A DNA stretch of 64,000 nt from Tilletia caries (lineage: Eukaryota; Basidiomycota; Exobasidiomycetes; Tilletiales; Tilletiaceae), in assembly GCA_032718865.1 (NCBI GenBank), contig JALUTQ010000030.1, positions 1,212,472 to 1,276,471 of the forward strand, given 5' to 3'. A program made the position numbers and the translations under genes. Shown in pieces: positions 41,094-55,147 of the stretch (its first letter is position 1; each line of letters begins with the position of its first letter). Below the pieces are notes generated by a model. The model saw only the letters and a program-made list of their open reading frames with translations, did no database searches and was not told the DNA's origin.

Positions 41094-42510
41094 GAGCGAC
41101 ATCGTGAAGTATGTCGAGCGCAAGAGCATTCTCACCGCCAACAGCGGCACCGCAGCCGAGGCCGATTTGCGGCGCAGACGGCTTCTTCCCAAAGAAGGAA
41201 GACCTCGCCTTCGTCTTCGCCGACAAGGCCGCGCGGAAAGGCCTCGCCAGTGCCGAGTTTGCCTTGGGATACTCGTCGGCACCGAGAAGAGCGTCGAGAA
41301 TGCGAAGAAGTGGTACCGCAAGGCGGCCAGCCACGGAAACGCCGACGCACAGGAGCGGATCGACGACCTCTCCAAGCCACAGCCGCATGAGCTTAGTCGG
41401 ACGGACCACCAGGCCCACATGGATGCCAAGCTCGTCCGCAATCGCACCCAGGCCCAGATCAAGTCGGATCATCAAAAAGCGGGCTCGAGCAGCGGCGGCG
41501 GCGGCGGACATGGGCCTGCTGGACACCCGGCTGCCGGTGCGCAGCACAAGCAGGCAGTCGACGTCTCCCGTCGTCAGACCATGAAGATGGTCGATGCGTA
41601 TACGTCCGTCTCTGGCCGGCCTGGGCCAGGCATGGCTGCGCCCTGGTCGGAATCCAGTGCGTCTGTGGTTACCAATAACGCAGCAGGGGGGGAATCGGAG
41701 GCAGGGTCGACAGGAAGCTTCGATGCCCAATATGCCCGCGCATCACGTCCTCACCCAGCCTGTATCCTCCTCCGCGTCCTCGACGGTGTCTTCCTCGGTC
41801 TCCGTTAGTCAGGGTCAGCATGGGGCGGGCTATAGTCTGAGCGAGTCGTACCACCACAACCACCAGCCCGTCCCTACTCCAGCTTCGGCAGGGGCAGGCG
41901 TAGGCGTAGGGGGATGGTAGGGACGAGTCCTGGTCGGAAGGTGCTTGCGAAGGTGTCGCCTTCGATTCCGGTTCATGCTACCTCGGCCGCAGGTGCCCGG
42001 CCTGGGTTCCCACTGTCGGCATCCGGTGCGCTTCCGGCACTGCCGCAGCCGCAAGGGCAGCAGGGAACAAGACCGAACCACTGAAGGGTCGCGGATCTCA
42101 ATCCCCTGAACGTAGACAGTAACGCGCTTGATTCTGTTGCTTCTAGTTGATGGTGTCTAGATACATAAGCTTGTTCTAGCGGGAGGAAGAGAGTGTGGGT
42201 CGAAAAAGGGAGGATATGATCATGAATGGTTCGAGAAGGGTGGTTGATCATCGATCGACAAGGGCAAAAGAAAGTGAAGGAGAAGACAAACGTATGAGCA
42301 AGGAGGGTTCTGGATGCCAGACCCTACAACCACCACCACCAGCAGCAGCAGCAGCAGCCTGAGAGGAACAAGGTACCACAGCCACAGCAGCAGCAGCAGC
42401 AGCAGCAGGGCGGTCCTCCCCGTCCGGGTGAGCCTGCGTATAGCACGTTTGCTGAGATGGGCTTTGCGCCTAAACCGAGTGGGGCCGAGAAGGACTGTGT
42501 GATTATGTGA
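41094..42510 (+). pseudogene. SKT5/Chs4-like pseudogene, copy in R2 with 13-bp deletion
   Basis: GGATACTCGTCGGC replaces GGATACTACTACGAAGTCGG-type sequence, which removes YYEVG and shifts frame in the last Sel1 repeat. HGNAD form. Solo LTR present. Confidence 0.8.
42082..42328 (+). mobile_element. Solo LTR in R2
   Basis: 247 bp, same element and same site as in R1, one base longer in an A tract. Confidence 0.85.
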
Positions 42511-44385
42511 AGTGGAGGAGGCTGGAGGTGGGGTGGGGTGGATTTCTCTCGAGGCCTCGCGCCTCGCCCGGACGTTTCTTTTGTTTGTTTGTTTGTTACA
42601 TATGTAGATCTTTGGAAATCATTCCCTTCCATTGGATTCTGATTGTTCGCAATCCTCCTGACTATGTACTTCGGCCTCATCACCTGATACTCACGAGGTG
42701 CTCTACGAGCTCACTCTTGCACCGGTAGCAGACTGAGCTTCACCTGAGGTCCATCATGATTAGGCGGCTCAAACGCTGAAGCTGGTGCGATTGTAAGAAG
42801 AATGTCCCTCGGTCCGAACAGCGATCACCTGCGTTCGACTGCACCGCTGCAGGTGGAGGCGAGTTCCAATCATCAGTATCCGGCTTACAGGCCGTCCGGA
42901 GGCGTGTTCGGAAGATGTCCCGACGGCCCCATTCGTCAACGAGGAAGGCTAGCTTCATCATCTGGTCCTTGCCAGCGCTCGTGCCGCCACAGGTCGGGTT
43001 CGTCGTCGTCCAGCTCGCCGAACGTTTTTCGGCCGTGGGTACGAGGGAACAATCAGGCGCGGTGTTGTAAGCAGGAGGCCCAGAGGCTATACGGTGCTGA
43101 GTGGTTTCCCTTGAGGCTCTGAAGAAGGAGAACCGAAAACTAAAGACATCCCCACGGCGCCTCGTGCTTCGGATCGAGTCAGTGATCCTTTGCCCCCAGG
43201 TAAATGTAAATGTAATGCCATGACCGTGATCCCCCTTCCGAAGCTCACCCCTCACAGCGTGGTGTTGCCGTTGGGTGGGATGCCGGAGAACTCGTTTCAT
43301 ACCGACGGAGGCTGGTATCTTCGTATACGTCCGCCGATAGTTCAGGTTATTCCGACAAGGATACGGCATGTCGAAAGGAGAGCGAGAGGTCCAGACTCCA
43401 GACGGAGGGACAGCCTTGCTGACGTTCAGGTAAGGCCGGGGTCCCGGCCTGCGAAATGCGTTGGGGCCCAACGGGACCCGATGATCCCGTACCCGTCGAT
43501 GTCGCATCATTTCTCGTTGGAAAGTAGCAAGGCCTGCAGAACGAAGGAACGAGTAATGCGAAAGTCAGAGAGAATGGCCTTCGAAAGAGATTTTTCTGAC
43601 ATAAAGTGTGAGAACGGTCAACAAAGAGGCTTGAAGGAGAAGACCCTGCGCACAGAAGAGAACGTTTACCTGGCGCTTGTTGATGATTTCGATGTGTGCA
43701 AGCGACACCAGTAACCAGTAGGATCGAAGTAGCGGGGCTCAAGCCTTTCCTGTTCTGTTCTTGGTGCTGAGAGGGTGTCTTTGCGGTTCTTGTTGGTGTT
43801 GTTGGGGTTCGAGAGTAGAGAATTCTATGGACTGTGAGCGTAGATGTTCAGAACGTGTGACTGAGGAAGCAGGAGTATGGGATGGAAGAGGTGCGATGTG
43901 TGATGACCGAGGAGCTTTGGACGACCAAGCAAATTATGCAGAAAGGAGAGCTGTGAGCGGTGAGCAAAGAAGGAAATGTCCAGAGCAATTCGGAAGCCGG
44001 CGGAATGACAATCGATCTGGTAAAGGGACGACCGAACGTTGGACAGTTTCGTGTTGGGTCACATCTTTTGACTAATCCTTCCCTCAAAGCTGCCATGCGC
44101 CTACAGCATCTGATCCCGTCCCTAATGGAGCACGCATCGTACTTCACATCACGTTTTGCATTGAGACATCTCTTCGCCAGGTGACACCGTCGAGCCTTGG
44201 AGGTTTGATTGAGGGGGGCGGAAGAGCTCGCCCACACTCTACAAGGACAAATCCCAAAGGTGTTTGGTACAACATTGCGCCGGCTTCGCTGAGAATTCCG
44301 GTCGGGCTTGACGAAGAACGTAGTGAGCGCGCCCGCACTGAGACCGAGATGCAATTCCGCCAGGACGGCAATCGCGGTGAGGACC

Positions 44386-45087
44386 TTAGGCCTCAGGGCT
44401 CATCGCTCCCGTCGCCAATGCTCTGGCGTTCTTCTCGGGCTCTTTGCTCACTACCTGATGATACTCGACGTTGAGCGCGATCGGCTTCGCAGAGTTGATG
44501 GAATCGGCTGCCTCGTGTCGTACGGGATCTCGATGCGTTTCCGCCGCCGGAGTGGTAGTCACAACCGCACGACGACCGTTCGTCGGTGAAGTACCGGAAT
44601 CACGATGCTCAAAATGTTTAACCAAACGATACCCGCCGTACCCCAACCCCCAACGCCGCAAAGGGCGCCGCAATCACCGCCAAGGGCACCACCAAGGGCG
44701 CCGCAATCGCCGCCGCGCCGGCTGCCCCCGCTATCAGGAGGGCTCTTGAATCTTGGTACTAGTGTGTGCGAGGGGGGGACGGGAGATGCACCCCTTCCGG
44801 GTAGACTGTTAGCGATACAGCGTGTCACGTTTGTCAGTACCGATCCCATACCATTCCACATCACATTCCGATCCAATGGACTCACTGCGAGCAGCGGCTC
44901 GTTCAACTGGCGGGGAGTGCGGAGACTCCGGTATTGGTACTCCTATTGGCGGTGCAGCATGTTCCGATAGTCAGTGCCAATCGCATGACCATTTAACATC
45001 GTATGCTGAACCAGTGGACTCACCTTGAACGGAGCGCACCGATACGAGCGCCAGCAGGACCAAAGCAGCAGAATTGAAGATCTTCAT
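44386..45087 (-). pseudogene. Gene A, copy in R3
   Basis: C7 with TAG, single A, and C5 instead of C7 on the plus strand near 44644, which adds a second frame change inside the hydrophobic segment. Confidence 0.7.
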
Positions 45088-45808
45088 TCTTCTTGATTCG
45101 GATGGGCTGGGACCTTATGATGGTAGATTGTCGAGGCGGGAGAGGCGATGTGCGCTGCGCACGTGAAGGTGAAGGGTCGAGGGTTGTGCACTGGAGTGGT
45201 GTGGAAGGATGAACGCGAACTCGGAAGGACCTGCCTGCGTAGCGCTGATGTTGATAGATGAGTGAAGGAGGGCTTGCAGTGACTTGAGCGAAGCAGAGAA
45301 GCGAAGAAGTGAAAAAGTGAAGAGAAGAGTTTGAGCTCGAAGGACCTGCCTGGAGCGAAGAAAGGGAGGACGGAGTGAACAGAGGGTTTGATGGAAAAGG
45401 GAAGATACACTCTCGGGTCCTCTTGGCCTTCTTATATGGACTTCCATCTCCAAAGGAACGCGGAGGAAGGAGGTGTACAGCTGGCATGTTTCGATTCGCT
45501 GTAAAATTGAGATGAAAAAAGCTGGGGGGGAGGAGATGAAGAGAAGAAGGGCGTCAGCCGACAAACAAGAAGAGCGTCGAGTCTGGGCCTGAATTCATAC
45601 ACTTATATACACATGTATGTATGACAGGCGACAGCCGGTGTGTGGCGTATGCAACGGTATTTTGCCAGCACAGACGTGTACCGCTGGCACGTTTCGATTC
45701 GCTGTAAAATTGAGATGAGGAAAGCAGGGAGGAGACGGAGGGAAGAATGGCGACAGCCGACAAACAAGAACGTTACACAGGAGTATGAACATTTGAGCTC
45801 CCTTGCCT

Positions 45809-46069
45809 TCATCCAGACATTCCAGCGCAGAGGCCAGCGACCCAGTAGAGCCCAAGGCCAACTATACATGTCGGTATCGTATCAAACGCCTCTACCTTGG
45901 CCTGTAGCTTTTGCTTTGCCTCCTCGCCGAAGTCAGAGGCGATCCTCTCACATGCGCTGGTCAAGTAACACTCGTTCTTGGGAAAGCGACGGAGCCAGGA
46001 GTGCGTATTGAAAACGTTCTTCCTGTGCTTGGCGCTGGTTTGAGCCTTGGTGGATAAGGTGAGGACGTT
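45809..46069 (-). pseudogene. Gene B, terminal exon, open copy in R3
   Basis: T4 and A4: 86 codons open from the acceptor to TGA. Starts NVLTLSTKAQTSAKHRKNVF, continues NTHSWLRRFPKNECYLTSAC and ERIASDFGEEAKQKLQAKVE, and ends in a hydrophobic tail TCIVGLGLYWVAGLCAGM. Phase 0 at the acceptor. Three Cys. Earlier exons are not present, so it is still a gene fragment unless it is spliced to antisense SKT5 sequence (donor GTGAGA in the antisense). Family unknown. Confidence 0.45.
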
Positions 46070-46115
46070 CTGGAGGGTTAGGGGATAAGGAGAGGAACAG
46101 ACCCAGTCAGTGAGC

Positions 46116-47530
46116 GAGCGACATCGTGAAGTATGTCGAGCGCAAGAGCATTCTCACCGCCAACAGCGGCACCGCAGCCGAGGCCGATTTGCGGCGCAGA
46201 CGGCTTCTTCCCAAAGAAGGAAGACCTCGCCTTCGTCTTCGCCGACAAGGCCGCGCGGAAAGGCCTCGCCAGTGCCGAGTTTGCCTTGGGATACTCGTCG
46301 GCACCGAGAAGAGCGTCGAGAATGCGAAGAAGTGGTACCGCAAGGCGGCCAGCCACGGAAACGCCGACGCACAGGAGCGGATCGACGACCTCTCCAAGCC
46401 ACAGCCGCATGAGCTTAGTCGGACGGACCACCAGGCCCACATGGATGCCAAGCTCGTCCGCAATCGCACCCAGGCCCAGATCAAGTCGGATCATCAAAAA
46501 GCGGGCTCGAGCAGCGGCGGCGGCGGCGGACATGGGCCTGCTGGACACCCGGCTGCCGGTGCGCAGCACAAGCAGGCAGTCGACGTCTCCCGTCGTCAGA
46601 CCATGAAGATGGTCGATGCGTATACGTCCGTCTCTGGCCGGCCTGGGCCAGGCATGGCTGCGCCCTGGTCGGAATCCAGTGCGTCTGTGGTTACCAATAA
46701 CGCAGCAGGGGGAATCGGAGGCAGGGTCGACAGGAAGCTTCGATGCCCAATATGCCCGCGCATCACGTCCTCACCCAGCCTGTATCCTCCTCCGCGTCCT
46801 CGACGGTGTCTTCCTCGGTCTCCGTTAGTCAGGGTCAGCATGGGGCGGGCTATAGTCTGAGCGAGTCGTACCACCACAACCACCAGCCCGTCCCTACTCC
46901 AGCTTCGGCAGGGGCAGGCGTAGGCGTAGGGGGGATGGTAGGGACGAGTCCTGGTCGGAAGGTGCTTGCGAAGGTGTCGCCTTCGATTCCGGTTCATGCT
47001 ACCTCGGCCGCAGGTGCCCGGCCTGGGTTCCCACTGTCGGCATCCGGTGCGCTTCCGGCACTGCCGCAGCCGCAAGGGCAGCAGGGAACAAGACCGAACC
47101 ACTGAAGGGTCGCGGATCTCAATCCCCTGAACGTAGACAGTAACGCGCTTGATTCTGTTGCTTCTAGTTGATGGTGTCTAGATACATAAGCTTGTTCTAG
47201 CGGGAGGAAGAGAGTGTGGGTCGAAAAGGGAGGATATGATCATGAATGGTTCGAGAAGGGTGGTTGATCATCGATCGACAAGGGCAAAAGAAAGTGAAGG
47301 AGAAGACAAACGTATGAGCAAGGAGGGTTCTGGATGCCAGACCCTACAACCACCACCACCAGCAGCAGCAGCAGCAGCCTGAGAGGAACAAGGTACCACA
47401 GCCACAGCAGCAGCAGCAGCAGCAGCAGGGCGGTCCTCCCCGTCCGGGTGAGCCTGCGTATAGCACGTTTGCTGAGATGGGCTTTGCGCCTAAACCGAGT
47501 GGGGCCGAGAAGGACTGTGTGATTATGTGA
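46116..47530 (+). pseudogene. SKT5/Chs4-like pseudogene, copy in R3
   Basis: 13-bp deletion, HGNAD form. G5 near 46707 where R1 and R2 have G7. Solo LTR present. Confidence 0.8.
47103..47348 (+). mobile_element. Solo LTR in R3
   Basis: 246 bp, same site, ACCAC on both sides. Confidence 0.85.
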
Positions 47531-49402
47531 AGTGGAGGAGGCTGGAGGTGGGGTGGGGTGGATTTCTCTCGAGGCCTCGCGCCTCGCCCGGACGTTTCTT
47601 TTGTTTGTTTGTTTGTTACATATGTAGATCTTTGGAAATCATTCCCTTCCATTGGATTCTGATTGTTCGCAATCCTCCTGACTATGTACTTCGGCCTCAT
47701 CACCTGATACTCACGAGGTGCTCTACGAGCTCACTCTTGCACCGGTAGCAGACTGAGCTTCACCTGAGGTCCATCATGATTAGGCGGCTCAAACGCTGAA
47801 GCTGGTGCGATTGTAAGAAGAATGTCCCTCGGTCCGAACAGCGATCACCTGCGTTCGACTGCACCGCTGCAGGTGGAGGCGAGTTCCAATCATCAGTATC
47901 CGGCTTACAGGCCGTCCGGAGGCGTGTTCGGAAGATGTCCCGACGGCCCCATTCGTCAACGAGGAAGGCTAGCTTCATCATCTGGTCCTTGCCAGCGCTC
48001 GTGCCGCCACAGGTCGGGTTCGTCGTCGTCCAGCTCGCCGAACGTTTTTCGGCCGTGGGTACGAGGGAACAATCAGGCGCGGTGTTGTAAGCAGGAGGCC
48101 CAGAGGCTATACGGTGCTGAGTGGTTTCCCTTGAGGCTCTGAAGAAGGAGAACCGAAAACTAAAGACATCCCCACGGCGCCTCGTGCTTCGGATCGAGTC
48201 AGTGATCCTTTGCCCCCAGGTAAATGTAAATGTAATGCCATGACCGTGATCCCCCTTCCGAAGCTCACCCCTCACAGCGTGGTGTTGCCGTTGGGTGGGA
48301 TGTCGGAGAACTCGTTTCATACCGACGGAGGCTGGTATCTATCGTATACGTGCGCCGATAGTTCAGGTTATTCCGACAAGGATACGGCATGTCGAAAGGA
48401 GAGCGGGAGGTCCAGACGGAGGGACAGCCTTGCTGACGTTCAGGTAAGGCCGGGGTCCCGGCCTGCGAAATGCGTTGGGGCCCAACGGGACCCGATGATC
48501 CCGTACCCGTCGATGTCGCATCATTTCTCGTTGGAAAGTAGCAAGGCCTGCAGAACGAAGGAACGAGTAATGCGAAAGTCAGAGAGAATGGCCTTCGAAA
48601 GAGATTTTTCTGACATAAAGTGTGAGAACGGTCAACAAAGAGGCTTGAAGGAGAAGACCCTGCGCACAGAAGAGAACGTTTACCTGGCGCTTGTTGATGA
48701 TTTCGATGTGTGCAAGCGACACCAGTAACCAGTAGGATCGAAGTAGCGGGGCTCGAAACCTTTCCCGTTCTGTTCTTGATGCTGAGAGGGTTTCGTTGTG
48801 GTTCTTGTTGGTGTTGTTGGGGTTCGAGAGTAGAAAATTCTATGGACTGTGAGCGTAGATGTTCAGAACGTGTGACTGAGGAAGCAGGAGTATGGGATGG
48901 AAGAGGTGCGATGTGTGATGACCGAGGAGCTTTGGACGACCAAGCAAATTATGCAGGAAGGAGAGCTGTGAGCGGTGAGCAAAGAAGGAAATGTCCAGAG
49001 CAATTCGGAAGCCGGCGGAATGACAATCGATCTGGTAAAGGGACGACCGAACGTTGGACAGTTTCGTGTTGGGTCACATCTTTTTGACTAATCCTTCCCT
49101 CAAAGCTGCCATGCGCCTACAGCATCTGATCCCGTCCCTAATGGAGCACGCATCGTACTTCACATCACGTTTTGCATTGAGACATCTCTTCGCCAGGTGA
49201 CACCGTCGAGCCTTGGAGATTTGATTGAGGGGGGGCGGAAGAGCTCGCCCACACTCTACAAGGACAAATCCCAAAGGTGTTTGGTACAACATTGCGCCGG
49301 CTTCGCTGAGAATTCCGGTCGGGCTTGACGAAGAACGTAGTGAGCGCGCCCGCACTGAGACCGAGATGCAATTCCGCCAGGACGGCAATCGCGGTGAGGA
49401 CC

Positions 49403-50113
49403 TTAGGCCTCAGGGCTCATCGCTCCCGTCGCCAATGCTCTGGCGTTCTTCTCGGGCTCTTTGCTCACTACCTGATGATACTCGACGTTGAGCGCGATCG
49501 GCTTCGCAGAGTTGATGGAATCGGCTGCCTCGTGTCGTACGGGATCTCGATGCGTTTCCGCCGCCGGAGTGGTAGTCACAACCGCACGACGACCGTTCGT
49601 CGGTGAAGTACCGGAATCACGATGCTCAAAATGTTTAACCAAACGATACCCGCCGTACCCCAACCCCCCCAACGCCGCAAAGGGCGCCGCAATCACCGCC
49701 AAGGGCACCACCAAGGGCGCCGCAATCGCCGCCGCGCCGGCTGCCCCCGCTATCAGGAGGGCTTTTTTTTTCTTGAATCTTGGTACTAGTGTGTGCGAGG
49801 GGGACGGGAGATGCACCCCTTCCGGGTAGACTGTTAGCGATACAGCGTGTCACGTTTGTCAGTACCGATCCCATACCATTCCACATCACATTCCGATCCA
49901 ATGGACTCACTGCGAGCAGCGGCTCGTTCAACTGGCGGGGAGTGCGGAGACTCCGGTATTGGTACTCCTATTGGCGGTGCAGCATGTTCCGATAGTCAGT
50001 GCCAATCGCATGACCATTTAACATCGTATGCTGAACCCAGTGGACTCACCTTGAACGGAGCGCACCGATACGAGCGCCAGCAGGACCAAAGCAGCGGAAT
50101 TGAAGATCTTCAT
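49403..50113 (-). CDS. Gene A, open copy in R4
   Basis: Exons 50050-50113, 49911-49967 and 49403-49830 (64, 57, 428 bp, the same lengths as in L1) encode the same 182-residue protein: signal peptide, Lys cluster from A9, long Ala/Gly/Pro hydrophobic segment, polar tail. C5 tract at 49799-49803. Intron 1 has one extra C. Promoter carries the diverged tandem duplication of the right array. Because it and the L1 copy agree across the two arrays, the open form is probably ancestral. Confidence 0.65.
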
Positions 50114-50833
50114 TCTTCTTGATTCGGATGGGCTGGGACCTTATGATGGTAGATTGTCGAGGCGGGAGAGGCGATGTGCGCTGCGCAGGTGAAGGTGAAG
50201 GGTCGAGGGTTGTGCACTGGAGTGGTGTGGAAGGATGAACGCGAACTCGGAAGGACCTGCCTGCGTAGCGCTGATGTTGATAGATGAGTGAAGGAGGGCT
50301 TGCAGTGACTTGAGCGAAGCAGAGAAGCGAAGAAGTGAAAAAGTGAAGAGAAGAGTTTGAGCTCGAAGGACCTGCCTGGAGCGAAGAAAGGGAGGACGGA
50401 GTGAACAGAGGGTTTGATGGAAAAGGGAAGATACACTCTCGGGTCCTCTTGGCCTTCTTATATGGACTTCCATCTCCAAAGGAACGCGGAGGAAGGAGGT
50501 GTACAGCTGGCATGTTTCGATTCGCTGTAAAATTGAGATGAAAAAAGCTGGGGGAGGAGATGAAGAGAAGAAGGGCGTCAGCCGACAAACAAGAAGAGCG
50601 TCGAGTCTGGGCCTGAATTCATACACTTATATACACATGTATGTATGACAGGCGACAGCCGGTGTGTGGCGTATGCAACGGTATTTTTGCCAGCACAGAC
50701 GTGTACCGCTGGCACGTTTCGATTCGCTGTAAAATTGAGATGAGGAAAGCAGGGAGGAGACGGAGGGAAGAATGGCGACAGCCGACAAACAAGAACGTTA
50801 CACAGGAGTATGAACATTTGAGCTCCCTTGCCT

Positions 50834-51095
50834 TCATCCAGACATTCCAGCGCAGAGGCCAGCGACCCAGTAGAGCCCAAGGCCAACTATACATGTCGGT
50901 ATCGTATCAAACGCCTCTACCTTGGCCTGTAGCTTTTTGCTTTGCCTCCTCGCCGAAGTCAGAGGCGATCCTCTCACATGCGCTGGTCAAGTAACACTCG
51001 TTCTTGGGAAAGCGACGGAGCCAGGAGTGCGTATTGAAAACGTTCTTCCTGTGCTTGGCGCTGGTTTGAGCCTTGGTGGATAAGGTGAGGACGTT
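50834..51095 (-). pseudogene. Gene B, terminal exon, copy in R4
   Basis: T4 and A5; early stop after AKQK. Confidence 0.45.
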
Positions 51096-51140
51096 CTGGA
51101 GGGTTAGGGGATAAGGAGAGGAACAGACCCAGTCAGTGAG

Positions 51141-52560
51141 CGAGCGACATCGTGAAGTATGTCGAGCGCAAGAGCATTCTCACCGCCAACAGCGGCACCG
51201 CAGCCGAGGCCGATTTGCGGCGCAGACGGCTTCTTCCCAAAGAAGGAAGACCTCGCCTTCGTCTTCGCCGACAAGGCCGCGCGGAAAGGCCTCGCCAGTG
51301 CCGAGTTTGCCTTGGGATACTCGTCGGCACCGAGAAGAGCGTCGAGAATGCGAAGAAGTGGTACCGCAAGGCGGCCAGCCACGGAAACGCCGACGCACAG
51401 GAGCGGATCGACGACCTCTCCAAGCCACAGCCGCATGAGCTTAGTCGGACGGACCACCAGGCCCACATGGATGCCAAGCTCGTCCGCAATCGCACCCAGG
51501 CCCAGATCAAGTCGGATCATCAAAAAGCGGGCTCGAGCAGCGGCGGCGGCGGCGGACATGGGCCTGCTGGACACCCGGCTGCCGGTGCGCAGCACAAGCA
51601 GGCAGTCGACGTCTCCCGTCGTCAGACCATGAAGATGGTCGATGCGTATACGTCCGTCTCTGGCCGGCCTGGGCCAGGCATGGCTGCGCCCTGGTCGGAA
51701 TCCAGTGCGTCTGTGGTTACCAATAACGCAGCAGGGGGGGAATCGGAGGCAGGGTCGACAGGAAGCTTCGATGCCCAATATGCCCGCGCATCACGTCCTC
51801 ACCCAGCCTGTATCCTCCTCCGCGTCCTCGACGGTGTCTTCCTCGGTCTCCGTTAGTCAGGGTCAGCATGGGGCGGGCTATAGTCTGAGCGAGTCGTACC
51901 ACCACAACCACCAGCCCGTCCCTACTCCAGCTTCGGCAGGGGCAGGCGTAGGCGTAGGGGGGGATGGTAGGGACGAGTCCTGGTCGGAAGGTGCTTGCGA
52001 AGGTGTCGCCTTCGATTCCGGTTCATGCTACCTCGGCCGCAGGTGCCCGGCCTGGGTTCCCACTGTCGGCATCCGGTGCGCTTCCGGCACTGCCGCAGCC
52101 GCAAGGGCAGCAGGGAACAAGACCGAACCACTGAAGGGTCGCGGATCTCAATCCCCTGAACGTAGACAGTAACGCGCTTGATTCTGTTGCTTCTAGTTGA
52201 TGGTGTCTAGATACATAAGCTTGTTCTAGCGGGAGGAAGAGAGTGTGGGTCGAAAAGGGAGGATATGATCATGAATGGTTCGAGAAGGGTGGTTGATCAT
52301 CGATCGACAAGGGCAAAAAGAAAGTGAAGGAGAAGACAAACGTATGAGCAAGGAGGGTTCTGGATGCCAGACCCTACAACCACCACCACCAGCAGCAGCA
52401 GCAGCAGCCTGAGAGGAACAAGGTACCACAGCCACAGCAGCAGCAGCAGCAGCAGCAGGGCGGTCCTCCCCGTCCGGGTGAGCCTGCGTATAGCACGTTT
52501 GCTGAGATGGGCTTTGCGCCTAAACCGAGTGGGGCCGAGAAGGACTGTGTGATTATGTGA
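51141..52560 (+). pseudogene. SKT5/Chs4-like pseudogene, copy in R4
   Basis: 13-bp deletion, HGNAD, G7 near 51734, solo LTR. Confidence 0.8.
52132..52378 (+). mobile_element. Solo LTR in R4
   Basis: 247 bp, same site as in R1. Confidence 0.85.
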
Positions 52561-54438
52561 AGTGGAGGAGGCTGGAGGTGGGGTGGGGTGGATTTCTCTC
52601 GAGGCCTCGCGCCTCGCCCGGACGTTTCTTTTGTTTGTTTGTTTGTTACATATGTAGATCTTTGGAAATCATTCCCTTCCATTGGATTCTGATTGTTCGC
52701 AATCCTCCTGACTATGTACTTCGGCCTCATCACCTGATACTCACGAGGTGCTCTACGAGCTCACTCTTGCACCGGTAGCAGACTGAGCTTCACCTGAGGT
52801 CCATCATGATTAGGCGGCTCAAACGCTGAAGCTGGTGCGATTGTAAGAAGAATGTCCCTCGGTCCGAACAGCGATCACCTGCGTTCGACTGCACCGCTGC
52901 AGGTGGAGGCGAGTTCCAATCATCAGTATCCGGCTTACAGGCCGTCCGGAGGCGTGTTCGGAAGATGTCCCGACGGCCCCATTCGTCAACGAGGAAGGCT
53001 AGCTTCATCATCTGGTCCTTGCCAGCGCTCGTGCCGCCACAGGTCGGGTTCGTCGTCGTCCAGCTCGCCGAACGTTTTTCGGCCGTGGGTACGAGGGAAC
53101 AATCAGGCGCGGTGTTGTAAGCAGGAGGCCCAGAGGCTATACGGTGCTGAGTGGTTTCCCTTGAGGCTCTGAAGAAGGAGAACCGAAAACTAAAGACATC
53201 CCCACGGCGCCTCGTGCTTCGGATCGAGTCAGTGATCCTTTGCCCCCAGGTAAATGTAAATGTAATGCCATGACCGTGATCCCCCTTCCGAAGCTCACCC
53301 CTCACAGCGTGGTGTTGCCGTTGGGTGGGATGTCGGAGAACTCGTTTCATACCGACGGAGGCTGGTATCTTCGTATACGTCCGCCGATAGTTCAGGTTAT
53401 TCCGACAAGGATACGGCATGTCGAAAGGAGAGCGAGAGGTCCAGACTCCAGACGGAGGGACAGCCTTGCTGACGTTCAGGTAAGGCCGGGGTCCCGGCCT
53501 GCGAAATGCGTTGGGGCCCAACGGGACCCGATGATCCCGTACCCGTCGATGTCGCATCATTTCTCGTTGGAAAGTAGCAAGGCCTGCAGAACGAAGGAAC
53601 GAGTAATGCGAAAGTCAGAGAGAATGGCCTTCGAAAGAGATTTTTCTGACATAAAGTGTGAGAACGGTCAACAAAGAGGCTTGAAGGAGAAGACCCTGCG
53701 CACAGAAGAGAACGTTTACCTGGCGCTTGTTGATGATTTCGATGTGTGCAAGCGACACCAGTAACCAGTAGGATCGAAGTAGCGGGGCTCGAAAGCCTTT
53801 CCTGTTCTGTTCTTGGTGCTGAGAGGGTGTCTTTGCGGTTCTTGTTGGTGTTGTTGGGGTTCGAGAGTAGAGAATTCTATGGACTGTGAGCGTAGATGTT
53901 CAGAACGTGTGACTGAGGAAGCAGGAGTATGGGATGGAAGAGGTGCGATGTGTGATGACCGAGGAGCTTTGGACGACCAAGCAAATTATGCAGAAAGGAG
54001 AGCTGTGAGCGGTGAGCAAAGAAGGAAATGTCCAGAGCAATTCGGAAGCCGGCGGAATGACAATCGATCTGGTAAAGGGACGACCGAACGTTGGACAGTT
54101 TCGTGTTGGGTCACATCTTTTGACTAATCCTTCCCTCAAAGCTGCCATGCGCCTACAGCATCTGATCCCGTCCCTAATGGAGCACGCATCGTACTTCACA
54201 TCACGTTTTGCATTGAGACATCTCTTCGCCAGGTGACACCGTCGAGCCTTGGAGATTTGATTGAGGGGGGGCGGAAGAGCTCGCCCACACTCTACAAGGA
54301 CAAATCCCAAAGGTGTTTGGTACAACATTGCGCCGGCTTCGCTGAGAATTCCGGTCGGGCTTGACGAAGAACGTAGTGAGCGCGCCCGCACTGAGACCGA
54401 GATGCAATTCCGCCAGGACGGCAATCGCGGTGAGGACC

Positions 54439-55147
54439 TTAGGCCTCAGGGCTCATCGCTCCCGTCGCCAATGCTCTGGCGTTCTTCTCGGGCTCTTTGC
54501 TCACTACCTGATGATACTCGACGTTGAGCGCGATCGGCTTCGCAGAGTTGATGGAATCGGCTGCCTCGTGTCGTACGGGATCTCGATGCGTTTCCGCCGC
54601 CGGAGTGGTAGTCACAACCGCACGACGACCGTTCGTCGGTGAAGTACCGGAATCACGATGCTCAAAATGTTTAACCAAACGATACCCGCCGTACCCCAAC
54701 CCCCCCAACGCCGCAAAGGGCGCCGCAATCACCGCCAAGGGCACCACCAAGGGCGCCGCAATCGCCGCCGCGCCGGCTGCCCCCGCTATCAGGAGGGCTT
54801 TTTTTTGAATCTTGGTACTAGTGTGTGCGAGGGGGGGACGGGAGATGCACCCCTTCCGGGTAGACTGTTAGCGATACAGCGTGTCACGTTTGTCAGTACC
54901 GATCCCATACCATTCCACATCACATTCCGATCCAATGGACTCACTGCGAGCAGCGGCTCGTTCAACTGGCGGGGAGTGCGGAGACTCCGGTATTGGTACT
55001 CCTATTGGCGGTGCAGCATGTTCCGATAGTCAGTGCCAATCGCATGACCATTTAACATCGTATGCTGAACCCAGTGGACTCACCTTGAACGGAGCGCACC
55101 GATACGAGCGCCAGCAGGACCAAAGCAGCAGAATTGAAGATCTTCAT
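54439..55147 (-). pseudogene. Gene A, copy in R5
   Basis: C7 with TAG. The Lys-coding tract is A8 without the G that precedes it in other copies. Confidence 0.7.

Larger units (their letters stand above)
38691..43717 (+). repeat. Right array, unit R2 (5027 bp)
   Basis: Same order as R1. Carries the 13-bp deletion in the SKT5 pseudogene shared by R2-R5. Confidence 0.93.
43718..48731 (+). repeat. Right array, unit R3 (5014 bp)
   Basis: Shares the 13-bp deletion. Only unit with the open gene B exon. Confidence 0.93.
48732..53767 (+). repeat. Right array, unit R4 (5036 bp)
   Basis: Shares the 13-bp deletion. Only right-hand unit with an open gene A. Confidence 0.93.
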